64,000 bases of DNA from an uncultured Winogradskyella sp. (GCF_947496485.1 NZ_CANMCZ010000006.1:142870-206869), one strand, 5' to 3'; positions 9,410 to 18,661 are shown, numbered from the stretch's first letter. A program made the numbers and translations. The notes: generated from the sequence alone by a model not told the origin.

Positions 9410-10468
9410 ATGAGCATTAGAATAACAGGAACGGGAAGTTATATACCAAGCATTATAGAAAAGAATGAGAATTTTTATAATCATGAGTTTTTAAACGCTG
9501 ATGGATCTTCAATAAATAGCACAAACGAAGTTATTGTCGAAAAATTTAAGGCAATAACTGGCATACAAGAACGACGCTACATTAAGAATGAATTACTAAA
9601 TTCTGATATTGCATTTTATGCTTCTCAAAAAGCAATTGAAGATGCAAAAATTGATAAAGAAAGTATTGATTATATCATTGTCGCTCATAATTATGGCGAT
9701 GTAAAACACAATACTGAACAAAGTGATACTGTACCCAGTATTGCCTCTCGCGTTAAACACTTATTAAAAATTGAAAACCCAAAATGTGTTGGTTATGATT
9801 TACTATTTGGTTGTCCTGGTTGGATTGAAGGAGTCATCCAAGCCAAAGCTTTTATTGACTCTGGTATAGCAAAACGCTGTTTAGTAGTAGGTACCGAAAC
9901 TTTATCTCGAGTTATTGATAAACACGATAGAGATTCTATGATTTATAGTGATGGTGCAGGCGCTGTGATTATTGAAGAAAGCAATGAAAAAGGTGGAATT
10001 ATTGCCCATGAAACAGCAACATATACTTTAGACGAAGCGCATTTTATCTATTTTGGAGAAACAAATCATCCTGAAATTACAGATCAACGCAGATATATTA
10101 AAATGTATGGTCGCAAAATCTATGAATTTGCATTAACCAATGTTCCTATATCACTAAAATCTTGTTTAGATAAAAGCGGTGTTTCAATAAACGATGTCAA
10201 GAAAATATTGATTCATCAGGCTAATGAAAAAATGGACGAAGCTATTGTAAAACGTTTTTATAAGCTCCATGGAATGCAAATGCCAGAAGGTGTAATGCCG
10301 ATGACAATAAACACCTTAGGAAACTCTAGTGTAGCAACTGTACCGACCTTATATGATATGATTTTAAAAGGACAACTTGATAACCAGGAGATAAACAAAG
10401 GTGATATCATTATTTTTGCAAGTGTTGGTGCTGGTATGAATATTAACGCCATTGTTTATCAGCATTAA
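9410..10468 (+). CDS. 3-oxoacyl-ACP synthase III (KAS III)-like thiolase-fold enzyme
   Basis: 352 residues of the FabH/KAS III fold. The catalytic triad is visible: Cys135 (LLFGCPGWIEG), His269 (ILIHQANEKMDE) and Asn305 (NTLGNSSVAT). The C-terminal GDIIIFASVGAGMNINAIVY fits the family GxGxxxxxxV end. A primary FabH would condense acetyl-CoA with malonyl-ACP, but the sequence around the Cys (GCPGW rather than the AACAGF of housekeeping FabH) and the neighbours suggest a specialised paralogue, for example for a modified lipid or secondary metabolite. It is followed at 33 bp by a methyltransferase and then a glycosyltransferase, all on the same strand. Confidence 0.88.
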   Translation: MSIRITGTGSYIPSIIEKNENFYNHEFLNADGSSINSTNEVIVEKFKAITGIQERRYIKNELLNSDIAFYASQKAIEDAKIDKESIDYIIVAHNYGDVKHNTEQSDTVPSIASRVKHLLKIENPKCVGYDLLFGCPGWIEGVIQAKAFIDSGIAKRCLVVGTETLSRVIDKHDRDSMIYSDGAGAVIIEESNEKGGIIAHETATYTLDEAHFIYFGETNHPEITDQRRYIKMYGRKIYEFALTNVPISLKSCLDKSGVSINDVKKILIHQANEKMDEAIVKRFYKLHGMQMPEGVMPMTINTLGNSSVATVPTLYDMILKGQLDNQEINKGDIIIFASVGAGMNINAIVYQH

Positions 10469-10501
10469 TTTAAAAGTTTACCGCTTTAGCGGCAAGTAAG
10501 T

Positions 10502-11023
10502 ATGTACGAAAAAACTTTTCCAAATAAGCGATTTAAGCACACACTTCATTTTTTAAAAAAACATATTCATACCTCAGAATCAATATTAGATTTAGGTGTT
10601 TCAAACCCATTTTCAGATATTATGATTTCTGAAGGTTATACCGTTACAAACACAACAGGCGAAGATTTAGATGAAGACCGCTCTACAATAGAAAATTCTT
10701 CAGCTGAAGTAGTTACTGCTTTTGAAATTTTTGAGCATTTATTATCACCTTATGAGGTTTTGAAGTCTATCAAGGCAGAGAAATTAGTTCTCAGCATCCC
10801 TCTTAAACTCTGGTTTTCTCCAGCTTACCGAAGTAAAACAGATAAGTGGGACAGACACTACCACGAATTTGAAGATTGGCAACTCGATTGGTTGCTCGAA
10901 AAAACAGGATGGACCATAAAGGATAGACAAAAATGGACTAATCCAGTTAAAAAAATTGGTATTAGACCTTTACTAAGACAGTTTACTCCTAGATATTATA
11001 TTGTTTATGCAGAAAGAGTTTAA
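10502..11023 (+). CDS. Class I SAM-dependent methyltransferase-like protein
   Basis: 173 residues. SESILDLGVSNPFSDIM corresponds to motif I (usual DxGxGxG, here DLGVSNP, with weak glycine pattern) and VVTAFEIFEHLLSPYEVLKSI to the post-motif with the FExxEH signature of the methyltransferase 11/UbiE-like group. VLSIPLKLWFSP matches the following strand. Shorter than the usual 200-250 residues, and the C-terminus is basic, so it may be a compact methylase. The substrate is unknown; its place between a KAS III-like enzyme and a glycosyltransferase suggests a lipid or glycolipid. Confidence 0.7.
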   Translation: MYEKTFPNKRFKHTLHFLKKHIHTSESILDLGVSNPFSDIMISEGYTVTNTTGEDLDEDRSTIENSSAEVVTAFEIFEHLLSPYEVLKSIKAEKLVLSIPLKLWFSPAYRSKTDKWDRHYHEFEDWQLDWLLEKTGWTIKDRQKWTNPVKKIGIRPLLRQFTPRYYIVYAERV

Positions 11024-11047
11024 CTTTGAAAAAATAGCTTTTCAATT

Positions 11048-11896
11048 TTGAATATTTATATTGTCATTCCTGCACACAACGAAGAAGTTTATATTAATAA
11101 AACTTTGAAATCTTTGGCTGAGCAATCTCTACTTCCAAAGAAAGTTGTTGTAGTTAATGATAACTCTAGTGATAACACACAATCTATTGCTGAGAATTAT
11201 GCTTCAAAATATCCTTGGATTTCTGTTATAAATTCTAAATCTTCTGATGCGCATTTACCAGGCTCTAAAATTGTAGATGCTTTCAATAAAGGTTTAGAAT
11301 CTCTAGACACCAATTATGATATCATATGTAAGTTTGATGCAGATCTTATTTTCCCTAATAACTATTTAGAAGTAATTGCTAATCATTTCGAAACAAATAA
11401 AAAACTTGGTATGGCTTCAGGGTTTTGCTTTATAGAAAAAGATAATCAATGGGTTTTAGAAAATCTAACCAATAAAGACCATATTAGAGGAGCTCTAAAA
11501 GCTTACAGAAAAGAATGTTTTAATCAAATAGGAAAACTAAAACCTTCCATGGGTTGGGATACAGTTGATGAACTTTTGGCAAAGTACCATGGTTGGGAAA
11601 TTTTAACTGACGAATCACTCAAAGTAAAACATTTAAAACCAACAGGACAAACCTATAACAAAGCATCAAAATATCTTCAAGGAGAGGCTATGTACAAAAT
11701 GCGTTATGGCTTTTGGATTACTTTAATTTCGGCTTTAAAACTCGCTTATAAAAAGGGAAGTTTTAGATTACTAAAAGATTATACGAGTGGTTATTTTAGA
11801 GCTAAGTCTAATAAAGTTGAATATCTAGTTTCTACTGATGAAGGAAAGTTTATAAGACAATTTCGTTGGAAAGGAATTAGAAACAAACTATCATAA
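11048..11896 (+). CDS. Family 2 glycosyltransferase (TTG start)
   Basis: 282 residues with a GT-A fold: NIYIVIPAHNEEVYINKTLKSL at the N-terminus, VVVNDNSSDNT (nucleotide-sugar binding) and FDADLIFP (DxD-type metal site, about residue 97). The downstream GWDTVDELLAKYHGWE region fits the acceptor side. No membrane helix is evident, so it acts on the cytoplasmic face. The only sensible start is TTG: an in-frame stop lies 7 codons upstream and the conserved strand begins at the second codon. It ends the same-strand trio that starts with the KAS III-like gene and is convergent with the membrane TPR gene. Confidence 0.88.
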   Translation: MNIYIVIPAHNEEVYINKTLKSLAEQSLLPKKVVVVNDNSSDNTQSIAENYASKYPWISVINSKSSDAHLPGSKIVDAFNKGLESLDTNYDIICKFDADLIFPNNYLEVIANHFETNKKLGMASGFCFIEKDNQWVLENLTNKDHIRGALKAYRKECFNQIGKLKPSMGWDTVDELLAKYHGWEILTDESLKVKHLKPTGQTYNKASKYLQGEAMYKMRYGFWITLISALKLAYKKGSFRLLKDYTSGYFRAKSNKVEYLVSTDEGKFIRQFRWKGIRNKLS

Positions 11897-11909
11897 AACA
11901 AGTATTAAA

Positions 11910-12692
11910 CTAATCTAAATCATCTAGTAATAATACAGCTTTATCTTTATGAGATAATGATTTAGAAACAATTTCTTTCAATGTGCTTTTTGCCTCCTGT
12001 ATTCTATCCCTTTTAATGAAAAGTAATGCTTTATACCAATAACCTTTCTCTGCATCTAACAAATCACTATTTATTAATGTATTAAATGTATGCTCAGCTT
12101 CATCATATTTTCCAAGCTCTGTTTGAGCTATACCTTTATATATTGCTAGATTAGCCTCATTGTTAGACAAATTATCTATAGACTGAAAAACAGAAAGAGA
12201 TTCTTCATATTTTTTATTCTCAAATAATTCTTGAGCTCTTGCTAAATCGCTGGTATCATTTCCTCTTGTAACAAATGAAGGTAAATCATTTAAAGCTATG
12301 TAATCATTATATAAATCTTGATTAGAGGTGTTTTCATTAACAAACAACTGAAAGCCTAAAAATATGACAATTGAAGCTGCCGCTAAATAATAGAATAAAC
12401 GTTTTGAGGTTGCACCTTCCTTAGAATTAAACTCAGAACTGGTCTTAGCTAAAGTTTTTTTTAAATTTTGTAAATCTTCTTCTCTTAAAAGTTTTGCGTA
12501 GTCATTAACCTCAGCATTCTTACTTTCAGAAAAACTCCAACTATTTTCATTTAGTGAATTGAACAGCTGTTCCTCTAGCTTAAATTTCTCACTAAAATCA
12601 GTATCAGAATCAAGGCGATCTAAGAATGATTTTTCTTCATCTTTAGACAACAATCCTTTTAGGTATCTTTCTATTAAAATATCGTCTTCCAT
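11910..12692 (-). CDS. Membrane-anchored TPR protein, candidate anti-sigma factor
   Basis: 260 residues: an acidic N-terminal cytoplasmic part (1-98; MEDDILIERYLKGLLSKDEEKSFLDRL resembles the N-terminal helix of many anti-sigma proteins), one transmembrane helix at about 99-118, and a C-terminal domain with at least two TPR-like repeats (about 145-255: ARAQELFENKKYEESLSVFQ, GIAQTELGKYDEAEHTFNTL). With a positive flank (SKR) before the helix, the TPRs should be periplasmic. It starts 1 bp after the sigma gene stop, so the pair is co-transcribed. No zinc motif. Role as an anti-sigma is inferred from synteny and topology. Confidence 0.7.
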   Translation of the reverse strand: MEDDILIERYLKGLLSKDEEKSFLDRLDSDTDFSEKFKLEEQLFNSLNENSWSFSESKNAEVNDYAKLLREEDLQNLKKTLAKTSSEFNSKEGATSKRLFYYLAAASIVIFLGFQLFVNENTSNQDLYNDYIALNDLPSFVTRGNDTSDLARAQELFENKKYEESLSVFQSIDNLSNNEANLAIYKGIAQTELGKYDEAEHTFNTLINSDLLDAEKGYWYKALLFIKRDRIQEAKSTLKEIVSKSLSHKDKAVLLLDDLD

Positions 12693-12693
12693 T

Positions 12694-13257
12694 CTATAAT
12701 TCGGTCAGGTTTTTAAATCGCTTATCTTTTTTAACATACTCTTTTAGGCTATTTTTACATTTAAAAACGCGCTGCCTGACCACAGTCTCAGAATTATAAT
12801 TAAATTTTTTCATTATTTCTGCATAAGGTGTCTTGGCAAAAAATAATTTTAATATTTGTTTACAATTCTCGGAAATTAATTCTAGACTCTCAGTAAATAA
12901 TTCCCATCGTTTTTGTTCTAAAACTGCTAGTGCTATATCTTCATTATCATCTTTAGGTTCTAAATAGTCATTATTTGTTACCCTGACTTTGTTTTTATTC
13001 AATTCCCTACGCCACAAATTTTTACAGACGGTAAATAAATACGCTTCAAAACTAGTATTGATAACAAATTTTTCCTTTTTATAACGCACTGCCAATTGCA
13101 TTAGCGCTTTCTGAAAAATATCTTCAGCATCTTGTTGCTGACCTTTATTCTTTATTACAAATGCTCTTACCTTGAAGAAATTAGATTTATATATATTAAT
13201 AATCACCTTAGAGTCATTATTTATTAGAGCTTCTAAAAAGAAAGAATTATCTGTCAC
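12694..13257 (-). CDS. RNA polymerase ECF-type sigma factor (GTG start)
   Basis: 187 residues. Region 2 spans about 10-90 (NIYKSNFFKVRAFVIKNKG, QQDAEDIFQKALMQLAVRY, then FEAYLFTVCKNLWRRELNK) and region 4 about 115-175 (LELISENCKQILKLFFAK, helix-turn-helix through MKKFNYNSETVVRQRVFKCK). The EDIFQKA and SENCKQILKLFF features are those of the flavobacterial sigma group found next to TPR/CHAT proteins. GTG is the only start near the region 2 onset. It faces a divergent lipoprotein gene whose upstream region carries a motif repeated before a second gene, so it may direct transcription of that set; this is inference. Confidence 0.9.
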   Translation of the reverse strand: MTDNSFFLEALINNDSKVIINIYKSNFFKVRAFVIKNKGQQQDAEDIFQKALMQLAVRYKKEKFVINTSFEAYLFTVCKNLWRRELNKNKVRVTNNDYLEPKDDNEDIALAVLEQKRWELFTESLELISENCKQILKLFFAKTPYAEIMKKFNYNSETVVRQRVFKCKNSLKEYVKKDKRFKNLTEL

Positions 13258-13279
13258 TCGTCGATTTTAATCTTATAAA

Positions 13280-13287
13280 CAAAAATA
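13280..13287 (-). promoter_or_regulatory. -7 box upstream of the CHAT-locus sigma gene
   Basis: On the minus strand TATTTTTG, a perfect TAnnTTTG match ending 22 bp before the GTG start. No TTG at the right distance, so the housekeeping promoter call is moderate. Confidence 0.4.
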
Positions 13288-13303
13288 AACTTTTATATTT
13301 ATT

Positions 13304-13329
13304 GGGTAACAAATTCCTTTTTCGCGAAC
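13304..13329 (+). promoter_or_regulatory. Copy 1 of shared promoter-like motif GGGTAACAAATT...TTTT...GAAC
   Basis: GGGTAACAAATT, then nCnTTTTnnn, then GAAC. The same pattern with identical spacing lies upstream of the T9SS-secreted protein gene at 16891. The 5' GGGTAAC and the element about 22 bp further would be placed like the -35 and -10 elements of an ECF promoter. It ends 29 bp before the lipoprotein ATG. Confidence 0.5.
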
Positions 13330-13358
13330 TATGTTATATAACTCAAAAATTAATTACG

Positions 13359-13916
13359 ATGAAAAAATTTATTTATTTATGCTTATTGGCCTTGTTAGCA
13401 ATAAGTTTTGGATGCGAGAGAGAAAGTATTGATTCACAAGAACAAGATTTAAATTCTAAGAGTAAATACGACTCAAATGTAGATATCCAAAAAAGAGGTA
13501 ATCGAGATCTTCCAATGAATGAGATAATTGGTGATACTTTGACAGTATTTATTGACTATAATGACGGTGTTGCATGGTTAGAGGATTATGATAACACATC
13601 TCTTGGGGGACCAGTGAACTTTGATCCTATTGAGAACTTTATCTCAAATTATAGAGCTGACATGTCAGCAAATTTTACGATTTATTCGATCCAAGCCTCA
13701 ACAGTTTCTAATTGTGGATATGTTGATAAGTGGCTAGTTAATGTTCATGAGTATAGAGCCCTTTTTGCAACACCTTTTGTAACAACATTCAATACGACCA
13801 CTAATGCTACTAAACATAGGCCAAAGCCTGAAAATCACCCTGATCAAGATAATGAAGGTGAGATACCTAACACGATAGACTTGACTGTAGCTTTTCCTTA
13901 TGATCTTTGTTTTTAA
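13359..13916 (+). CDS. Lipoprotein of unknown function in the CHAT locus
   Basis: 185 residues beginning MKKFIYLCLLALLAISFGC, a classic lipoprotein signal with Cys19 in the lipobox SFGC. An upstream TTG in frame at 13302 would add 19 residues ahead of the signal peptide and overlap the promoter-like motif, so it is rejected. The mature part has an Arg/Asp-rich linker (QKRGNRDLPMNE) and no recognised domain. It is followed by a hairpin terminator and then by the TPR-CHAT gene. As a surface or periplasmic lipoprotein divergent from a sigma factor, it could be a sensor or target of the regulon; no function can be assigned. Confidence 0.75.
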   Translation: MKKFIYLCLLALLAISFGCERESIDSQEQDLNSKSKYDSNVDIQKRGNRDLPMNEIIGDTLTVFIDYNDGVAWLEDYDNTSLGGPVNFDPIENFISNYRADMSANFTIYSIQASTVSNCGYVDKWLVNVHEYRALFATPFVTTFNTTTNATKHRPKPENHPDQDNEGEIPNTIDLTVAFPYDLCF

Positions 13917-13973
13917 TATAGAGATTTATTAAAGACATGTTGTAAGACATAGCCCTGGTTGCTAAATATTTAC

Positions 13974-14013
13974 AAACACCTCCTAATAATTTAAATTAAT
14001 TAGCAGGTGTTTT
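13974..14013 (+). terminator. Hairpin terminator after the lipoprotein gene
   Basis: Nested inverted repeat AAACACCT ... AGGTGTTT with an inner CTAAT ... ATTAG stem, followed by only four T. Separates the lipoprotein transcript from the CHAT gene. Confidence 0.6.
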
Positions 14014-14063
14014 CTACATCTTTAGAATTATTATTTTACCACAAAAAAAAACGTCATTAATTA

Positions 14064-16820
14064 ATGAAATTAATTAATCCATATCTTAAAATAATATTAT
14101 CATTTTTAGTTTTAATAACTTTTAATCAATCAAAAGCTCAAGAACTCGTTAAAGATTTATTAGCTATTACGAAGGATTCAACTTTTTCTTTTCAAGAAAA
14201 AAATATAAAAACTAATGAATGGTTTAAATATAGTTTAGATAACAAAAGCCCAGATTCAGTATTCTATGCCGCTTACGAAGTTATTAAGATATTATATAGA
14301 CAAAAAAATAAAGATGGAGCCATTATTTTAAGCACAAGAAGTATAAACCTAATGGATTCTTTGGATTACCCTAAAAATTCTTTTTACAGAAAAAACTGTT
14401 ATAGTCTTGGTGTAATGAAAAAAAGTAATGGTGAAAATCCTATTGAATATTTTAATAAAGTATTAGAACTGGGCAATAAAGATAAATTTGCTTACAATGC
14501 GAGCAAATCTATTGCTAGAATATACTATGATCAATTAGAGTTTTATTTAGCCGCAGAGCATTATGAAAATACAATTAATATCGGAAAACTATTAAAAAAT
14601 GTAGATTACGTTACAGAAAACTCACTATATGCAGGTAATTGTTATAAAACTATTAAAACACCAAAAAGTTTAAATAGAGGTATTAAAATAATAACTGATG
14701 CTATATTATTTGAAAAAGAAAATTATACAAAAGACACCTATTATGAGGGCTATATAGCGGGCTTAAACACTTTATATCAAAATTTAGGTAATTTATATTT
14801 GGATAGAGCGGACTATGATCTTATTAGAGCAAAGGAGAGTTACGATCTATCCTTGAAGTATGCACTAATTTTTAATGACTCTCTAAGGCTTGGTGAAATT
14901 TACCACGATATAGGCATATATTATCTCTTAAAAAATCATAGCCCAAAAGCGTTAGAGTATTTTGATAAGTCGATGAGCTACGGACCTGATACTCATTTGA
15001 AAACCTACATTCAAAAGAGTAAAAGTCGCTATTATTTGGGTATTAAAGCATATGAAAAATCTAAAATAGAAATTCAGAAAGCGATTAATACTCAAATAAG
15101 CTCAGTAAGCAATAATTATTCTGTAATTACACCTATTGCGGAATTTAGCAACGCTCAAAATAAGTTTGAGCTTATGGACCTACTCATTAACAAGGCTGTA
15201 ATCTTTTCTGGTGAAGCTCAACATTTAAATGATAAACGGCTATTTAAAAAAGCATTACAGATTCTAGAAAATGCAGATGTTTTTTTGGACGATCTTCGTC
15301 TAAACAGCTCAGAAAAAAAAGATAAATTATTTTGGAAATCTATTTTTTCAGAATTATATGCAAATGCTATTAATATTTGTTATGCTTTAGACGACAATGA
15401 AAAGGCCTTTTATTTTATAGAAAAAAACAAAGCGATTTTATTGAAAGAAGATTTAGAACGAAGATATAGAAGAAACAAAACAGATAGTCCCAATAATATT
15501 ATCCAAATTCATGATAGCTTAACAAATAATATTGAAAAATATAGAAACAGTAATAATGATAGCCTAAAAAATCTTGAGCTTATTGCCAAGCAGCATTACA
15601 ATCACTTTATAGACACTCTTGATAATAAATATAAACGTTTATTCAAAACAATAGAACCTACTAAAATAATAAATCTAGGTGCCTTTAAAAGTACCATACA
15701 TAACCATGACCAGGTATATTTAAATTATATCGTGCAGAACGATTTTCTCGGTTTTAATACCGATAAAATTGGATTTGGTATGCTCATTACAAATTCTGAA
15801 ACCAAACTTTTTAAACTAAAAAATGTTGATTCATTAAAAAAACATATCGAGCGTTTTAGTAAGCTTATGAGCAAACCACTAAATAGCATTGAGGAGAAAG
15901 AAAAATTAAATCAGCTCTCTTTTGATCTGTACAATAGCTTAATACCAGAAGTCATAAGGCCAAACATTAAGGATAAAACAATAACAATAGTTGCAGATAA
16001 CTTTTTAAATAACATTCCTTTCGATGCCTTACAAACTTCAGAAAAAGATAATGATTTTCTGATATTTAAAAACGAAATTAATTATGCTTATTCATTGTCG
16101 CTTTTAGTAGACAACAAAGAAGAAAAAAAGCAAAAAAACAAAGATATTATTGCCTTTGCGCCAATAAGCTTTAATAAAGGTTTATCTGATCTTCCTTACT
16201 CTGAAACTGAAATTAATAATTTGAATAATCATCTTGGGCTAAAACCAGATATTTTCAAATATGACAAAGCTTCCAAAATAAATTTTAAGACGAAAATTGA
16301 AGATTACAAGCTTATACATGTTTCTACGCATGCCAGTTCTAGTGCTAGTGGATTACCACATATAGTATTTCATGATTCTATTATGGATTTGAACGAAATT
16401 TATAAAACAAACAATAATGCTGAATTGGTAGTACTTAATGCCTGCGAGACCTCTCTTGGTGAGCTTGCACGAGGTGAGGGAGTAATGAGCTTAGCTAGAG
16501 CTTTCTTTAATACCGGATCTGATGCTGTTACAAGTACGTTATGGTCTGTAAATGATAAATCTTCTGCAATAATCATAGAAGACTTCTATCTAAACCTCAA
16601 AAATGGTCAATCAAAATCTGAAGCACTACGACATGCAAAACTCAATTATTTAGAAACACATTCGCTCTCTGAAGCATCACCTTATTATTGGGCTTCATTT
16701 ATTTTAATTGGTGATGTAGACCCCATAGAACTTAACAACAACTACTCCATATTATATTGGTCATTTGGATGTCTAGCTCTACTAATATTGCTAATTCTAC
16801 TTTATAAAAAGAAAAAATGA
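14064..16820 (+). CDS. TPR-CHAT domain protein, membrane-anchored caspase-like protease
   Basis: 918 residues. Signal peptide (about 1-26, ending NQSKAQ), then a long helical TPR region (about 30-520; for example DSLRLGEIYHDIGIYYLLKN and SPKALEYFDKSM), then a CHAT domain (about 560-880) and a C-terminal transmembrane helix (about 890-913, YWSFGCLALLILLILLY) with a KKKK tail. The caspase-type dyad is intact: His756 in HVSTHAS and Cys794 in LNACETS, followed by the family's GEGVMSLARAFFNTGSDAV segment. Signal peptide plus C-terminal helix predict that TPR and CHAT are periplasmic and tethered to the inner membrane. Known TPR-CHAT proteins are proteases activated by partner binding (separase-like, Csx29). 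Context: facing an ECF sigma/membrane TPR pair and followed by secreted proteins. Confidence 0.92.
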   Translation: MKLINPYLKIILSFLVLITFNQSKAQELVKDLLAITKDSTFSFQEKNIKTNEWFKYSLDNKSPDSVFYAAYEVIKILYRQKNKDGAIILSTRSINLMDSLDYPKNSFYRKNCYSLGVMKKSNGENPIEYFNKVLELGNKDKFAYNASKSIARIYYDQLEFYLAAEHYENTINIGKLLKNVDYVTENSLYAGNCYKTIKTPKSLNRGIKIITDAILFEKENYTKDTYYEGYIAGLNTLYQNLGNLYLDRADYDLIRAKESYDLSLKYALIFNDSLRLGEIYHDIGIYYLLKNHSPKALEYFDKSMSYGPDTHLKTYIQKSKSRYYLGIKAYEKSKIEIQKAINTQISSVSNNYSVITPIAEFSNAQNKFELMDLLINKAVIFSGEAQHLNDKRLFKKALQILENADVFLDDLRLNSSEKKDKLFWKSIFSELYANAINICYALDDNEKAFYFIEKNKAILLKEDLERRYRRNKTDSPNNIIQIHDSLTNNIEKYRNSNNDSLKNLELIAKQHYNHFIDTLDNKYKRLFKTIEPTKIINLGAFKSTIHNHDQVYLNYIVQNDFLGFNTDKIGFGMLITNSETKLFKLKNVDSLKKHIERFSKLMSKPLNSIEEKEKLNQLSFDLYNSLIPEVIRPNIKDKTITIVADNFLNNIPFDALQTSEKDNDFLIFKNEINYAYSLSLLVDNKEEKKQKNKDIIAFAPISFNKGLSDLPYSETEINNLNNHLGLKPDIFKYDKASKINFKTKIEDYKLIHVSTHASSSASGLPHIVFHDSIMDLNEIYKTNNNAELVVLNACETSLGELARGEGVMSLARAFFNTGSDAVTSTLWSVNDKSSAIIIEDFYLNLKNGQSKSEALRHAKLNYLETHSLSEASPYYWASFILIGDVDPIELNNNYSILYWSFGCLALLILLILLYKKKK

Positions 16821-16828
16821 ATTCTTCT

Positions 16829-16854
16829 GGGTAACAAATTTCATTTTTAAGAAC
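16829..16854 (+). promoter_or_regulatory. Copy 2 of shared promoter-like motif GGGTAACAAATT...TTTT...GAAC
   Basis: Same motif and spacing as upstream of the lipoprotein gene: GGGTAACAAATT, nCnTTTTnnn, GAAC. It begins 8 bp after the CHAT stop codon and ends 36 bp before the next ATG, giving that gene its own candidate ECF promoter. Confidence 0.5.
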
Positions 16855-16890
16855 ATTAAGTTAAACGATGTCTAACTCAATTCTTTAATT

Positions 16891-18564
16891 ATGAAAAAAG
16901 TACTTACCCTTTTTATTTTATTAATGTCTTTAAATTTGTTATTCGCACAAGACAATTGTAATGATATAGTAATTTTTAAAGATCCACTAGGATTTCCAGG
17001 CTCCTATCAACTGCCTAATAATGCAAATTATATCAGTGGCTCAAGGGAAGCATTGAGTTCTGAAAAATGTAAAATTTTGTTCAGCAATTCTAATCCTGGA
17101 TTTACTAGTAATCTGCCATCTAACACTAATGATCCTTTTATATCTTATCAAAACCACATCGGAAGCACCTATCTCAGATTAAATGATAAGAATCCAAACA
17201 CCAAAGATGGAGATGATGTTATTGGTTTAAGAACTAAGTTTCAAAATATTAATAATAGTACTGTGCACATCACTGCATCTCTAGAAATGCAAAACTTACA
17301 TATCAACGAACTGGTTTTTGCTTACAATCCTGAGTTAGCTCCTCATTTTCGAATAGTTATTACAGATGTACTTAATAATACAGTGTACACTACTAAATGT
17401 ATTGAATCGAGTGATTTAAACATAGTAAACCCAAATGATTTAATCTATAAATCCTTAGGATTTGAAACCTTTAGTGTTGAAGTTCCTGAATCTGCTAATG
17501 GTAGAGATATATATGTTGATTTTATTGCTGCTGACTGTCAATTTACAAACGGTGAAGATTATGCAATGGCCTATATAGAAAGTGTATGCTTAGAGAATGA
17601 TTCTCAAGACATCAACATACCTGATGATCCTTGTGAGGCACTTTCAGTAAATATTATAACGGATTTTCCTAACTGTAATATCTTTGAAGACAGCAATACC
17701 TTTGAAGTATGTGGTTCTTTCACTGCGCTAGATAGTACTGCATCACCAAATATTGTCTTAAATATTACAAATAACAGCAACCCTTTTGGTAGTTCAAGTA
17801 TATCCATAACTCCAATATTTGACAATGTAGATGCCAATGGTTTAGGCTCAGGAACATTTTGTGTAACACTTAATGAAAATAGTTTTAATCCTGCTGATGA
17901 TTATGAAATTAATGCATACATCTATATTCCTAGAGTACTAAATTGTACTCAATATTCGGAAACTTATAGCTTACCACTAGAGCCTTGCAATCCACCTGTT
18001 ACTTGTGGTATATCAATTTATAGCGTTGTAGATTATAATTGGATTGGCCAAGGTAATGTTGCCTTTGTAGCGAATACACAACTCGTATCTGGATGGTCAA
18101 TTACTAGTAGCAATTTCGAGGTAACATTTAACAATGGTACGGTTACGAACTATAATGGTTATTTAAATCCTGAAGGCACACCACAAATATTGATTAATGT
18201 AGATTGTAATAACGTAGTAAGAAAAGTAAAGGCTACAGTTTATTCATCTAATTCATCTGGCTTAAACTGCAGTGATACCATGACTCAAAAATTCTATGTT
18301 TGTGGCACAAGTGGTTTTTCAAAAAACAGTGATATAATAAAAATAGTTCCCAACCCAATAAAATCAGGTAGTAATATTAAGATTCAAGGATTAGAAGCTA
18401 ATGATGTCGAAGAAATTGAAGTGATTGATATGTTTGGAAACATAAGATCAAATCAAAAACTTAAGTCTAACACTATTAGATTAGGTAATCTGCGTACAGG
18501 CATTTACTTTATTAAAATATCTACTAAACAGGGCATTATTCAGAAAAGAATAATTGTGAACTAA
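16891..18564 (+). CDS. T9SS-secreted protein with type A sorting domain, unknown function
   Basis: 557 residues. Signal peptide (MKKVLTLFILLMSLNLLFAQ), an N-terminal region with a jelly-roll look (residues about 25-245, ending AYIESVCLEN), a middle module (about 245-375; DFPNCNIFEDSNTFEVCGSF) and a C-terminal type A sorting domain (about 485-557, VPNPIKSGS ... LRTGIYFIKISTKQG). The middle module and the sorting domain are closely related to those of the M36 peptidase encoded next. It should be exported by Sec, moved across the outer membrane by T9SS and anchored or released by PorU. The ligand or enzymatic function is not recognisable. Confidence 0.85.
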   Translation: MKKVLTLFILLMSLNLLFAQDNCNDIVIFKDPLGFPGSYQLPNNANYISGSREALSSEKCKILFSNSNPGFTSNLPSNTNDPFISYQNHIGSTYLRLNDKNPNTKDGDDVIGLRTKFQNINNSTVHITASLEMQNLHINELVFAYNPELAPHFRIVITDVLNNTVYTTKCIESSDLNIVNPNDLIYKSLGFETFSVEVPESANGRDIYVDFIAADCQFTNGEDYAMAYIESVCLENDSQDINIPDDPCEALSVNIITDFPNCNIFEDSNTFEVCGSFTALDSTASPNIVLNITNNSNPFGSSSISITPIFDNVDANGLGSGTFCVTLNENSFNPADDYEINAYIYIPRVLNCTQYSETYSLPLEPCNPPVTCGISIYSVVDYNWIGQGNVAFVANTQLVSGWSITSSNFEVTFNNGTVTNYNGYLNPEGTPQILINVDCNNVVRKVKATVYSSNSSGLNCSDTMTQKFYVCGTSGFSKNSDIIKIVPNPIKSGSNIKIQGLEANDVEEIEVIDMFGNIRSNQKLKSNTIRLGNLRTGIYFIKISTKQGIIQKRIIVN

Positions 18565-18661
18565 TATTCTTTTTTTATCATAAACGATCTCAACTAAAAT
18601 TATTAACCAATCTCGTATAATTAACTTTTTCAGCTTACGATAAAAAATTTTGCCCAAAGCT

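Noticed and set aside
14064..16820. TPR-CHAT protein as a type III-E CRISPR (Csx29) component
   Set aside because: No cas7-11, CRISPR array or cas1/2 in the window, and the protein has a signal peptide and membrane anchor, which Csx29 lacks.
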